Assembly: GCF_030272615.1 (NCBI RefSeq)
Contig: NC_081413.1
Coordinates: forward strand, 551,302,136-551,366,135
DNA from: Cryptomeria japonica
Taxonomy: Eukaryota > Streptophyta > Pinopsida > Cupressales > Cupressaceae
Length of the DNA stretch: 64,000 nucleotides
Direction: 5' to 3'
The first letter of the stretch is position 1, and every line of letters begins with the position of its first letter. Below the pieces are notes generated by a model. The model did not search any database and was not told where the DNA came from. It saw only the letters and a list, made by a program, of their open reading frames with translations. Shown one piece after another: positions 10,925-22,480 of the stretch. The position numbers were made by a program, and so were the translations under genes.

Positions 10925-12255
10925 GGGTGAATCAATTTGCACAAAACTTTATGCAACTAAAACAACAAATCAAATCTAAAAATGAACATATAAAACATGA
11001 GACAACATCACACATAACACCAATATTTTTGACATGGAAAACTCAGTTAAGGAAAAAACCATGGTGGAAACCGACCCACAATGAGATAATGCCCTCTTAG
11101 GAGTAAGTGAAATATTACAATGGGGAATGCACATGCATTCAGGCACACTGCCTAGAGCGCACTCCTCAAAATTCAAAAACTAGAAAGGCTACAAACTTTA
11201 GGGAAGGCTCACTTCTTTACAGGAAGTCTCACTGACTTACAAAAACATTTGGATTACATCCAGAGAATCATGAACTGATGAAATAACATCTTCATATGCC
11301 TGAGTACAATTTTGGTTAAGCTCACTGTCAAATCTATTCTGCAACACTTCTTCTCACAAATTTGCACAACTTCACACCATATCCCAGCTATTGAATGATT
11401 AATACAATATTCGCAAATAGCATGATACCTCTCAATAATTGTTACATACATTTGTACAAGTCATCAACCTCTATTTCAAGGTCGGCTCCCCACATGCTAC
11501 ATATTACAAAAATATAATCACACATGATACAATAATACACGCAGACTAAAACGATGTCGGCTAAGACATAGTTTAGACCTAAACAACCACTACAAATATG
11601 AAACACCTTCAAGGATTATGCCTTGATCATCTGCAACATGCTACATCACTTTGAATGTCACATAACATGAACAAGATTACCAGATAAGGAAAGTCTTCAA
11701 TAATGCACACAATAATCAATGCATACCACTAATGCACTTAGCACACAATCTAGAATCATCCTCAAGCAACATGAGTTACACCATACCAACCGCAATAACT
11801 TGGATTACAAGAATCATCACAATCATTATACCAGACCTCACGAACACTCACAAGACAGACTATCAAACTGAAAGATTTGCTTATGAATTGCCAAGTCATG
11901 AACCACTTGAACTGAGGACACACATCAATGTCCAGAACACATCCCACACATCCGCAATAAAAGATATTGCAATTCTGGAGTAATACACATGGATTTACCA
12001 AAACCTGCCAATACTGAACGATTGAATAACCACCCTCAACACCGAATCTCACAACTCAATCAAATCATCAATCGGACCTCTAAAACTTTTGCTAAATCAA
12101 CTAGATGTACTTATCACAAAATCCATTAAACTGCATCAGCTCATCTGCAACACACATGCTAAACCAACTTATTTAATCTGACTGCAACACTGAAACACAC
12201 AAACAATTTTCACATATGTTGACATCAATGACAACATATCAAGAAATATCCAACA
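10925..12255 (-). mobile_element. 3' LTR of copia family C, outer end truncated
   Basis: The right edge is CCAACA (TGTTGG on the minus strand), immediately followed by ATCTCCCCCTTT, the complement of a polypurine tract. The left end begins mid-LTR at GGTGGGGTGAATCAATTTGC; the usual TGATGG terminus is absent, so roughly the last 45 bp are lost at the junction with the LINE relic. It carries the copia-LTR block TTTTTGACATGGAAAACTC. A 157-bp piece of the same LTR recurs at 25002-25158. Confidence 0.8.
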
Positions 12256-12628
12256 ATCTCCCCCTTTGGAATTGATGGAAACATATGAAATGTGAAAAAT
12301 AATCAATGCAAAGAAAGAAATCAACTCTCAACAATCTCCCACAAAATTAGAAAGATCAACTCCCCCTAAAACAAACAACTCATACTCAAGTCACTGTGAA
12401 TCACCCCAAATTGCTTCAGGGTTTTTCACATGCTATTCTCCCCCTTTCACATTAATGACAAAGGCATTGAACTATATCATGATTTCTATACCTTTGAACT
12501 AGCTTACAAATCTCAACATTTGACTCACAACACACAGACTACTTCCCCTAAGTATCATCCATCACACATCAATCTAGATCACAAGATATCTCTGTTAAGT
12601 TGACTGGACCAATGCAAATCCATGCATC
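12256..12628 (-). other. Polypurine tract and 3' non-coding region of family C
   Basis: The polypurine tract (AAAGGGGGAGAT on minus) abuts the LTR at 12256. Several more CTCCCCCT blocks (about 12360 and 12440) lie between it and the end of pol. No coding capacity is seen. Confidence 0.75.
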
Positions 12629-13240
12629 TTAGTTCTCATCAGGAGGAGAAATCACCCCTAGCTTCTCTCTAAGATGCTCAAAAGTATATTTAGGCAAAGG
12701 CTTCGTAAAGATATCTCCAATCTATTCCTTTGTAGATACATACTCCAATCTGACTCCTTCCTCATTCACCTTCTCTCTCAAGAAATGATACTTGATAGAT
12801 ATATGCTTTGTCTTAGAATGTAGTACCAGATTCTTAGATATATTGATAGAACTTGAATTATCATAGTATATAGCAATAGGATCATCATAAATAACTCCTA
12901 TATCCTTCAATATATGATTCATCCAAACTATCTGAGTACAATTTCTAGCAAGAGCAATGTATTCAGCTTCTATAATAGATAAAGAAATAACATTCTACTT
13001 CTTACTTTCCCATGACACCAACTTCTTACCCAAAAAGAATGTGCCACCAGTAGTGCTCTTCCGGTCATCAACATCACCTACCCAATCAACATTTGTAAAA
13101 TCACTCAGGATAAATTCATCATGCTTAGGATACTATAAACCAAAATCAACTGATCCTTTCAAATATTTGAATATCCTTTTAACAGCAATTACACGAGATT
13201 CCTTAGGATCAGTTTGAAATCTAGAAACAAGATACACAAC
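12629..13240 (-). pseudogene. Copia family C RNase H domain
   Basis: The pol frame ends at a TAA at 12629-12631. The conserved copia tail is present: NCTQIVWMNHIL, YYDNSSSINISKN, HISIKYHFLREKV, and a DIFTKPLP block after an in-frame stop. In the 13240-12960 part the STTGG-FFLG-LVSW and EAEY motifs are readable through stops. RNase H degrades the RNA of the RNA/DNA hybrid during reverse transcription. The gene is inactive. Confidence 0.85.
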
Positions 13241-14024
13241 ATTCATAATATTAGGTCTAGTTTGAGTCAAATACAACAATCCACCAATCATAGATCTATA
13301 TATCTGGTCTGATTAGCTTTCAAAGAGTCATCTTCTTTTGTCAATTTGCATCTGGTGACCATAGGTGTACAAACTAGCTTTGAGTCATCCAAACCAAATT
13401 TCTTCAACAATTCCTTCACATGCTTGCTCTGACATATGAAGATACCTTTATCCAACTAAGTAATTTTCAATCTCAAATTGAATTTTATTTGACCAATCAT
13501 AGACATCTCAAATTCATTATGCATATCTTCAGCAAATTTCTTACATAAACAATCATTTTCCCCAAAAATAATGTCATCAACAAAAACTTTAACAATCAAA
13601 ATGTTATCTTGATCAATCTTGAAATAAAAATTACTGTCAGCAGTACCTTTATTGAATTTAAGTTTCATCAAATACTTATCCAATCTGGCATACCGGGCTC
13701 TAAGGGCTTTCTTAACCCATACAATGCTTTCTTCAACCAACAAATCATGTATTTTTCATCTGTCAACTGAAATCCATCTTGTTGCTCGATGTAGACTTCT
13801 TCTTCCAACTCACCATTAAGGAAGGTTGATTTGACATCCATCTGGTAAACCTTAAAATCTTTGTGAGAAGCATATGCAATAAATAATCTAATAGCTTCAA
13901 TTCTAGCCACCAGAGCAAAATTCTCCTTATAATCAATTCCTTCTTCTTGAGAATATCCCTTACACACAAGTCTAGCTTTGTTTCTAACAACTTCACCTTG
14001 TTCATTCAACTTATTCTGAAAAAC
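13241..14024 (-). pseudogene. Copia family C reverse transcriptase domain
   Basis: Motifs in order on the minus strand: [44 protein letters not shown], then VKVFVDDIIFGEN (the FVDD catalytic pair) near 13590-13550, and the CKLTKEDDS region. Frameshifts occur near 13700 (the APRAWY block is garbled) and near 13440. Confidence 0.85.
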
Positions 14025-14402
14025 TCATTTAGTTCCAATTACATTTTTATCCTTAGGTCTAGGAACAAATTCCCATTTCTCATTCTTCTCAATCTGATTA
14101 AGTTCTTCTTCCATAGCTTTAATCCAATTCTCATCTTTACATGCTTCATCAACATTTTTAGGCTCAATCTTAGAAATCAAACAAAAAAATTTTGCAAGTA
14201 TTCTCCTATTCATCACACCTTTACTCTTATCTCCTTTGATCTAATTCTTTGAATGATTCAATCTCACATACCTAGGAGTTTTAGAATTTCCTTGATTTTC
14301 CGATTCTTGAACTCTTTCTTCAGCATTAGAATTTGCATCTTCTCCTTGATTCTCTATCTTTTTCAGATCAATCTAAATTTGATTATGGGTTTGTACTAGC
14401 TT
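14025..14402 (-). pseudogene. Copia family C linker between integrase and reverse transcriptase
   Basis: Acidic, low-conservation linker ending in the WIKAMEEELNQIEKNEKWEFV block that precedes copia RT. Several stops are present. Confidence 0.75.
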
Positions 14403-15330
14403 TCATTTATCTGAACTCACATCCTGATCATCAAAATCATATCTGCGAGTCCCAGTCTGTCTCTCATTTCCTTCATCAACCTTCACATTAGCACTTTCAA
14501 CATTTTTTCTTAATCTTTTGTTATAACACCGGTAGGCCTTACTCTTATAAGTAGAATATCCAAGAAAGATTCCCTCATCACATCGAGCATCAAAATTTCC
14601 AAGATCTTCTTCTCTTTTAATGTAACATTTACTTCCAAAAATTCTGAAATATCTAACAGTAGGAGCATGACCAAACCATAACTCATACAAGGTCTTACCA
14701 GTTCACCTTTGATATTTACCCGGTTAAGAGTGTATATTGCAGTACTCACAAATTCTCTCCAATACACATGCAAAACATTTCCTTGAATCATAATGGTTCT
14801 AGCATCTTCTCGAATTGTTCTATTCTTCCTCTCCACAACTCCATTCTGCTATGGTGTCCTAGAAGTAGATAACTGTCTTTTCACTCCATGTTCTTCACAG
14901 TATCCATTAAACTCACCAAAAGTGAATTCTTCACCTCTGTCAAATCTCAGACACTTCAACTTCAATCCAGTCTCAGTCTCAACGATGGCTTTGAAAATCT
15001 TTAACTTATCCAATGCTTCACATTTTTCCCTTAAGAATGTAACCCACATCATCCTTGAATAGTCATCATTCAGCAACATGAAATACTTGTCACTCTACAA
15101 GCTTCTTACTCTAGAAGGACCACACAAATAAATGTGCACAAGATCGAACAATCCATTAGAATTATATTGTTTTCTCTTATAAGTAACTCTTGTCTGCTTC
15201 CCTAATTGACATTCCTTACATACCATATTAGAAGGCATAACCAACTTAGGTAGATATCTTACTGCTTGATCAGAACTTATCTTAACCATGCAATCAAAGT
15301 TCATATTCCTTCTATGCCATAATCAATTTT
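14403..15330 (-). pseudogene. Copia family C integrase
   Basis: GAG-pre-integrase (CKECQLGKQTRVTYKRK), core (YSRMMWVTFLREK, RFDRGEEF, EEHGVKRQLS) and the C-terminal ARTIMIQGNV, WREFVSTAIYTLNRV and FGSKCYIKRE blocks are visible on the minus strand. The frame shifts near 15080, 14845 and 14690. The core residue before RG is Asp, and the GGEF motif reads RGEEF. It would insert the cDNA into host DNA; here it is broken. Confidence 0.85.
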
Positions 15331-16098
15331 CATCAATCTGAGAAATCAAACAACTTTTACCACCAACATTCAAGTGAAATATATTACCTTTAATATTTGT
15401 ACTTGATGTAATCTCAGTTTTGGAGCTACTCAAAATCTTACATAGCTACTCAAAATCTTACATTTGTCATTCTTGAATTGCAAGTTATATCCCTTATCAA
15501 CCATCTGACTAACACTCAAAAGATTATGCTTTAAGCCTTCAACATAGAAGACATCATCGGTATTATGCTTACCATCAAGAGAAATAGAATCTCTACCACA
15601 GACTACATAAGCCTTGTTATCACCAAATCTTAGCACACCACCATCATACTTTTCCATATTCACAAACTCACTCTTATCACCAGTCATATGATGAGAGCAA
15701 CCACTGTCGATAACCCATTCATCTTTCTCTTCAACTTTAGCAACTAGGGCTTTCTCCTCATTAATGTAGCTTGTAGAATCTGTAGTTGTCGGATCATCTT
15801 CCTTGATAGCAATGAACTCAAATTCATCTCCAGAATTTCCATTGTCAGACTCATCATCTATCACACCTTCATTAGAAGCATAATAACACTTCTTATAATA
15901 TTTAGAATTATATGGCTTAGATGGCCTCTTAGGATTTATATCTCTTTCCAAACACCTTGATACAAAATATCCTATCTTATTACATGAAAAATATTTAAGA
16001 CGTAACTTTCCTTCATACTTACCGGCACCTTTAGACAATCTTCTAGCAATAAGTGCTTCAAGCTCCTCGAGCTCTATTTCTTCATCTTTCATCTCTTT
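15331..16098 (-). pseudogene. Copia family C gag end and protease, fused to family A leader
   Basis: A 225-codon open frame (16107-15430) starts with five residues of family A gag and then jumps into family C gag just before its knuckle. The knuckle reads CNKIGYFVSRC (first Cys pair lost: YFSC). The protease motif DEWVIDSGCSHHMTGD is intact, and the KHNLLSVSQM block follows. The first half of gag (capsid-like part) is absent. The fusion is near 16098. Confidence 0.85.
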
Positions 16099-16177
16099 CT
16101 TCATCATGTTCTACAAGATCTTTACCTCAAGTTGTTAGGCTTAGACCTTAGAGGACCTGAGAAGCTCTGATGCCAAT
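16099..16177 (-). other. Family A leader and primer binding site, out of place
   Basis: The segment matches the leader of the family A copy at 23510-23582 almost base for base. Next to the LTR is ATTGGCATCAGAGC on minus, one base off the initiator-tRNA-Met site TGGTATCAGAGC. It belongs to a family A unit whose body was lost. Confidence 0.8.
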
Positions 16178-17599
16178 TGATGGTATGATGAAAGAATAAG
16201 GATCCAATGAACTACTGAGAGGGGGAGGGTGAATGAGTAGATAGAAAAACTAATATAAATTTTCACCAATCTCAGAATCAACCTCTTAAACTAAACTTAG
16301 AACTGACAAGTTAAACCACTGAACTATAAATGCAATATCACTGTCAAGTTTAATCGGTTGACTGTTACAACAGATTAACAGTAAACAACTTGAAACTCAT
16401 AAACATCCAAATACTTTTACTGACATAAGTAAAACTTCATTTCATATTTCTCCCAATTATCATAACTTATCAAAGTGGATTAAGTAATTAAGAAAATCAA
16501 CCATAGAAAACATAACCACAAAAACATTCACCACTTGACACAATATTTTTGACGTGGAAACCCAAATGGGAAAAACCACGGTGAGATGGGACTCACAAGA
16601 TAACTATTTGAACTCTTCTGAAGTTTGCTCTATTAGGAGCCAAGCCTATTAAAGCTTTACAAAAAGTCATTTTAAGAACAGATCCTATTAGGGACCACCC
16701 GGTTAAGGTATTGACTATAATGCCTTGTTAGAAGCAATACCCTATGAGGAGTAACCTCGGTAGAGGATTTGAAATCCAAGCTAATGGTCCACTTGGTTAG
16801 AGGATTTAAATAACACTAAGCTTGTTAGAGCTTACCCGGTTAGGGGATTTCAAATTGTTGTAATTGTTGGAAAATAACAGGGGTTTGTTGATCTGTTTGA
16901 ATAGCACTACACTTGCTTGTTCAGATCCTTTTCATGCTCCTATCTACCTTTACACAAACTGCAGATACATCATCTGGTTCGGCAACCACACACTCAACTG
17001 AAACTTTGCCAACTCTGAAACAAAACAACTCATCGACCTTATAAAAAAATCAATAGGTCAATAACACAACAAAAACCTAACTCTCTCATAGAAATTACAA
17101 ACAAGTCAGTTCAAGTATGACCATTGGATTACAAAACAATCTCTGCACATCCTTCAAGAAAGCCTCAACCGCTCCTTGATCACCGCTTCAAAGAACTCAG
17201 TATCTCATCACACACTTTGCATTACATGAAATATACTTGTTCATTCCCTAGACAAAAACTGTTATCTCAATGCGCCAAAAACAATTTGAAACTCTCTTCA
17301 TACAATATACATATGTGTCATAATCATTACCGCTCATTATCAGATCATAAACCAATACAACCAATTCACCAAACTTAATCGGTTAGGGTTTATCAAATCA
17401 ACAGGTAGGGTTTACCGGTTCAACTCTCAAATACTTAGCAATATCGGTTCACTTTACAAACTTACCTACCAGTTGCAGTTCCCTTCACTAGCTCTTCCTA
17501 CCAGTTACAAAACAACATTACAACAATATCATTACCGGTTAATTGACATCAATGACAACATAAAATTTCATTAATGCAATCTTCATGCAAATGTCAACA
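16178..17599 (-). mobile_element. Family A LTR shared by two bodies
   Basis: Begins TGATGGTATGATG and ends TGTCAACA on plus, 1422 bp. On its left are a leader and primer site, so it acts as a 5' LTR. On its right is a polypurine tract (ATCTCCCCCTTTGG, 17600-17613), so it also acts as a 3' LTR. That arrangement is the signature of a tandem LTR-body-LTR-body-LTR array. It contains the CTAACAAGG-type decamer array and the TTTGACGTGGAAACCC block. Confidence 0.85.
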
Positions 17600-17975
17600 A
17601 TCTCCCCCTTTGGCATTGATGGCAATACAAATATCAATACCATTGATTGTTGTGATTGTGAATAGGAATCCTAGTTTACATTTTACCATGTACTCTCCTT
17701 ATCATCAGCTTGTCTTCAGTTTGTCTTCAGCTACAAGCTGGTTGTAGATCTTATCTCTGTCAATCATACAATTCTTCTTCCACATAATCACATAGTTCTT
17801 CTCCCCCTTTGACAACAATGCCAAATTGAAAGTAAAACGTGCAATGTAAAACTTCAGTGTTCAGCATCAACAACTTGCAACTTGATGCTCCCCCTTTGGA
17901 ATAACTACACTCCTACACCAATCCTGCTGTAAAATTCTGCAAGTAGCTCTAGGACTGATGTACTCTACATCATGC
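17600..17975 (-). other. Polypurine tract and 3' non-coding region, family A
   Basis: AAAGGGGGAGAT (minus) touches the LTR. CTCCCCCTTT blocks recur near 17803 and 17890. The pol stop codon is at 17976. Confidence 0.8.
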
Positions 17976-18580
17976 TCAATTCACCTCATGAAGGGGTACA
18001 ACCCCTAGCTGACTTCTAAGATACTCAAAAGTAGTCTTAGGAAGAGGTTTAGTAAAGATATCTGCAAGCTGCTCCTTGGTAGAAACATGCTCCAAGATCA
18101 CATCTTTACTCTACACTTTTTCCCTTAAGAAATGATACTTCAATTCAATATGCTTGGTTCGTGCATGCAAAATAGGGTTCTTGGAATATTTATGGCACTT
18201 GTATTGTCACATAAGATCTTTATAGGTTCTGTAAACTTCATCTTGAAACCTTCCAAAATGTGCCTCATCTAGATAGCCTAGGTACAATTCATATAAGATG
18301 CAACATACTCAGCTTCAGCAGTAGACTGTGATATACAACTCTCCTTCTTTCTACTCCATGAAACAAGTCTTCCTCCAAGAAAGAATGCTCCATCGGTTGT
18401 GCTTTTCCTATCATCAACATTACCTGCCAAGTTTGCATCTGTGTACACCTTCAAGTCAAAGTTACCTTCATATGGATACCATAATCCATAGTCAATAGTG
18501 CCTTTTAAATATCTGAATATCCTCTTGGTTGCTATCAAATGTGTTTCCTTCAAATTCTTCTAAAATCTAGCAACTAGACT
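17976..18580 (-). pseudogene. Copia family A RNase H domain (copy 1, minus)
   Basis: The frame ends at a TGA at 17976-17978. Readable motifs: HLIATKRIFRYLKGTIDYGLW, YTDANLAGNVDDRKST, GGAFFLGGRLVSWSRKK, CISQSTAEAEYVASYMNCT, and after a stop the KILCDNTSAIN and FTKPLPKTT region. The catalytic Asp of YTDAN is kept. Breaks include a stop after NCT and a one-base loss near 18190. Confidence 0.85.
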
Positions 18581-19448
18581 AACTGCATGAGCTATATCTA
18601 GTCTGTTGTGAACAACATAGTGCAATTTTCCAATCATTGACCTGTACTCCTTCTCATCAACAGATGTGGCTTCATCTTCCTTAGACAACTTATAACCTGT
18701 AACCATTGGTGTCCCAACTGGTTTACAGTCACTCATACCAAATGTCTTTAATACCTCTTTCACATACTTAGACTGTGTGATGAAAATGCCACTCTTCATT
18801 TGCTGAATTTGCAAGCCTATGAAATTTTTTATATCTCACTAGAGACATTTCAAACTCATTTTTCATTTCATTTGCAAAGTCATTGCTCATGTCATCATTG
18901 CCTCCAAATATGATATCATCTACAAACACTTCACTAACCAGTATATAAGATTTGAGATATATGTTTCTATCTTCACTGGTTCTTTAAAAACCTATCTTCA
19001 TCAAGTGTGAATGAATCCTTTCATACCATGCTCTCGGTGCTTGCTTTAATCCATATAATGCTTTGTGCAACTTACATACCATGTCTTTTTCATCAGTCAA
19101 AGCATAACCATCTGGTTGCTCAATGTATACTTCTTCTTCCAGTATTCCATTCAAAAATGTTAACTTCACATCTATCTGATATACTTTGAATCCCTTATGT
19201 GTTGCAAATGCAAGTAAAGTTATGACACCTTCCAGTCTAGCCACTGGTATAAAAGTCTCACCATAATCTTCTCCTTCTTCTTGTTCATAACCTTTGCAAA
19301 CCAATCTAGCTTTGTTGTGGACTACAACACCGTCTTCATTCAACTTGTTCCTGAATACCCACTTAGTACCTATCACATTTTTATTTACCGGTCGGGGTAC
19401 TAGGGTCCATGTATTATTCTTCTCAATTTTATCAAGTTCCTCCTCCAT
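18560..19448 (-). pseudogene. Copia family A reverse transcriptase domain (copy 1, minus)
   Basis: A 154-codon open frame (19448-18984) holds the N-terminal half: [59 protein letters not shown] and HKALYGLKQAPRAWYERI. After a frameshift near 18980 come the FVDDIIFGGND motif (about 18920-18890) and the open frame 18814-18560 with the SKYVKEVLKTFGMSDCKPVGTPM block. Confidence 0.9.
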
Positions 19449-19872
19449 ATTTTTGACCCAATGATATCTCCAAATGCTTCCTTAGCAGTTCTAGGCTCAA
19501 TAGTGGAGATCATGCAATAATTTTCTCTAATTCTTCTTCTGGTTAACACTCTAGCATCCTTATCTCCAATAATTTGGTCAAGATTTTGATTGAGTCTCAC
19601 ATACCTCAGAATAACATGATCATTATCTTCAGGTTCTTCTCCTTCATTATCATCATCTTCTTCTGAATCTACTTGTTCCGATTGAACTAGTACAACAACA
19701 TTTTCTTTACCGGTTTCAGGTTTCACAGGTTCTGGTTCCAAAAATAAAATGCAAGGATCTTCATCCTTTTTCTCCATATTGGTTTCCCCTGAGACTTCAG
19801 GATACTCATCCACTCGAACATCATCATTCTCAATGATTCTTTGTGTCTGGTTGTTATAACATTTGTAGGCCT
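19400..19872 (-). pseudogene. Integrase-RT linker, family A copy 1, interrupted
   Basis: Acidic linker (EPVKPETGKEN, DSEEDDDNEGEEPEDNDHV, RYVRLNQNLDQIIGDKDARVL) in frame 19813-19400. It is cut at 19877 by a solo LTR and resumes at 21316 on the other side. Confidence 0.85.
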
Positions 19873-19877
19873 TACTC
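19873..19877. repeat. Target site duplication TACTC, left
   Basis: TACTC just left of the solo LTR, matching 21311-21315. Confidence 0.9.
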
Positions 19878-21310
19878 TGTTGGCATTAGCATAAAGATTG
19901 CATTAATGACATGTTATGTTGTCATTGATATCGATTGAACTGATAATGATATTAATGATATTAATGATATTGTTGTTAATGTTGATATTGTCTTGTAACT
20001 GATAGGAAGAAATTTGTAAAAGACTTTGTAAACCGGTATGTAAGTTTGTGAGTTGAACCGGCAAACCAATGTATAAGGTTAAACCCTTTCTATGTTATGT
20101 AACCAGTAAACCCTATCAATTGTTTTTGCTAAACCCTAACCGATTAAGGTTTTTGAATTGATTATGTTGGTTTATGATATGAGTGGTAATGATGGTGACA
20201 CGTAAGGTCATTGTATGAAGACAAGTTCAAATTGTTTTAGTATGTTTGTTTGTCTAGGGAAGGAGCAAAGTGTATTGCATCTAATGCAAAGCACGTGATG
20301 AGTTACTAAGCTCGTGGAAGCGGTAATCAAGGAGTGGTTAAGGTTTTCTTAATAGATGTGATGAGATTGCTATGAAATCCAATGGTCATTCTTGTATCGA
20401 CTTGTTTGTAATCTCGATGATGAGAGGATTAGATTTTTGTTGTGTTACCGACCTAATTGATTTGTATTTAAGGTCAATAAAGTTGTTTTTATTTTGGTGT
20501 TGGCAAGAGTTGGCAGAAATCAGTTGAGTGTGTGTTTGCCTAACCAGAGAATGAGTCTGCAGTTTGAGTAAAGGCAGATAGAAGCTTAAATGGATCTGAT
20601 CAAGCAAATGTAGTGCTATTCAGACAGATCAAGAAACTCCTATTGTTTTCTAACAATTACATTAGAATTGAAATCCCTTAACCGGGTAAGCTCTAACAAG
20701 CTTGGTTACTTATTAAATCCTCTAACAAGGTGGTCCATTAGATTGGATTCTCAAATCCTCTACTAAAGTTGCTCCTTACAAGATATTTGCTTCTAACAAG
20801 GCATTTGTAGACAATCCCTTAACCGGGTGATTCCTAACAGGATCAGTTCTTAACGGGACTTTTGTAAAAGCTTTAATGGGCTAGGCTCCTAATAGGGCGA
20901 ACTTCAGAAGAATTCAAATATTTTCTTGTGAGTCCCATCTCACCATGGTTTTTACCTATTTGGGTTTTCCACGTGTAAATACTTGTATCATGTGGTGAAT
21001 GTTTTTATGGTTATGATCTTATTGTTGATTTGATTAACTACTTAACTATTTCTGATGAGATATGATAACCAGAAGCATTGAGTAGTGAAGCATTTGGATG
21101 TTTACAAGTTGAATGTTGTTTACTGTTAAGTTGTTATAACAGTCAACTGGTATTTATATGAGTATTGATCTTGACAGTGGTATTTCATTGATAAGTTTAC
21201 TTTGTGAGTTTGAGTTTGAGTTTGGGAAGTTTGTATCAGTTTTTCTATTTACTGATTCACCCCCCCCTCTCAGTAATCTATCGGATACTTATTCTTTTAT
21301 CATACCATCA
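19878..21310 (+). mobile_element. Solo LTR of copia family A, opposite strand
   Basis: Starts TGTTGGCATTAGC and ends CATACCATCA, 1433 bp, flanked by TACTC on both sides. It has no body, so it is the product of recombination between the two LTRs of an inserted element. A TATA-like GTATTTAAGG is near 20464, and the decamer array (CTAACAAGG-type) lies at 20676-20897. The host is another family A element in the reverse orientation. Confidence 0.95.
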
Positions 21311-21315
21311 TACTC
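21311..21315. repeat. Target site duplication TACTC, right
   Basis: TACTC, identical to 19873-19877. Confidence 0.9.
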
Positions 21316-22140
21316 TTGGTGGAATAACAAGAAATATACCTTCATCACTTTTAGCCTCAAACTTGCTAACATATTCACCTCTCTTAATAAAACATTTGCT
21401 GCCAAATATCTTGAAATAACTAACATTAGGTGATCTACCATACCAGTATTCATAAGGAGTCTTATCCTTACCTCTTTTTACCAAAATTTGATTCATAACG
21501 TAGACAGTTGTGCTGACAACTTCTCTCCACAAATTTTTCGCTACACATCCTTGTATCAACATCATTCTAGGAGCTTCAACAACTGACCAATTGTACCTCT
21601 CAGCAATACCATTCTGTTGTGGTATCCTCAGTGCAGAAAGTTGTCATTTGATACCATTTTCTTCACAATATCTAGTGAATTCCTTAGAAGTAAATTCACC
21701 GCCTTGATCAGTCCTCAGACACTTTATCTTCTTACCACTCTCTTTTTCAGCTAAGGCCCTGAATGCCTTAAACTTACTCAATGCTTATGTTTTATCCTTC
21801 AAGAATGTGACCCACATCATTCTTGAGCAATCAATAGTGAAGATCATTAAGTATCTGTCACCTTGAATACTTTTAGTCCTTATTGGTTCACAGAGGTCTG
21901 TGTGAACCAAATCTAACAGATGTTTTGCTGAAAAAGATTTGCTCTTGAAAGTTGAGGATGTCATATTTCCCAATTGACATTCCTTACATAGAGCATGAAC
22001 TGGTTTGTCCAACTGAGGCAAACCTCTCACTATCTTGGACTTACTCACTTTAACAATGTTATCAAAATTTATATGAAAAAATCTCCTATGCCAAAGCCAA
22101 CTATCATCTACTTTAGCAATTAAACAGTTGTTGACTTTAG
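21316..22140 (-). pseudogene. Copia family A integrase (copy 1, minus)
   Basis: On the minus strand: CKECQLGNMTSSTFKSKSF, HLLDLVHTDLCEPIRTKSIQ, SRMMWVTFLKDK, then (after a frameshift near 21785) the [10 protein letters not shown] core motif, ENGIK, NGIAERYN, and the frame 21565-21308 with LIQGCVAKNLWREVVST, RGKDKTPYEYWYGRSPNVSYFKIFGSKCFIKRG. A base loss near 21325 shifts the last residues. Confidence 0.85.
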
Positions 22141-22480
22141 GATTCAGTTGAAACAGGTTACCTTTAGTCTACTTGTCGGTTGAAATTAGTTCACCTTTGC
22201 TCCCATAGATTTTGCACCTACCCATCTTAAACTCCAATGGATATCCTTTGTCATTAAGTTGAGCAACACTCAAAAGATTGTGCTTTAGACCCTCAAGCCA
22301 ATAGACATCGTTTGCACTGCTCTTTCCATTAAGAGAAATAGTTCCCTAACCTTTAACCATGTAGGGTGAGTCATTACCAAATCTTACAATTCTGCCATCA
22401 AATTCCTTCAAAGAAAGAAATTTGCTCTAGTCACCAGTCATGTGATGTGAACAACTACTATCAATGATCCAATTTTCTGA
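22141..22480 (-). pseudogene. Copia family A protease region (copy 1, minus)
   Basis: WIIDSSCSHHMTGD marks the active site: the usual Asp-Ser-Gly reads Asp-Ser-Ser, and a stop follows the motif at 22427-22429. KHNLLSVAQLNDKGYPLEF follows. Several stops sit at positions where relatives have Gln or Trp. Confidence 0.8.
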
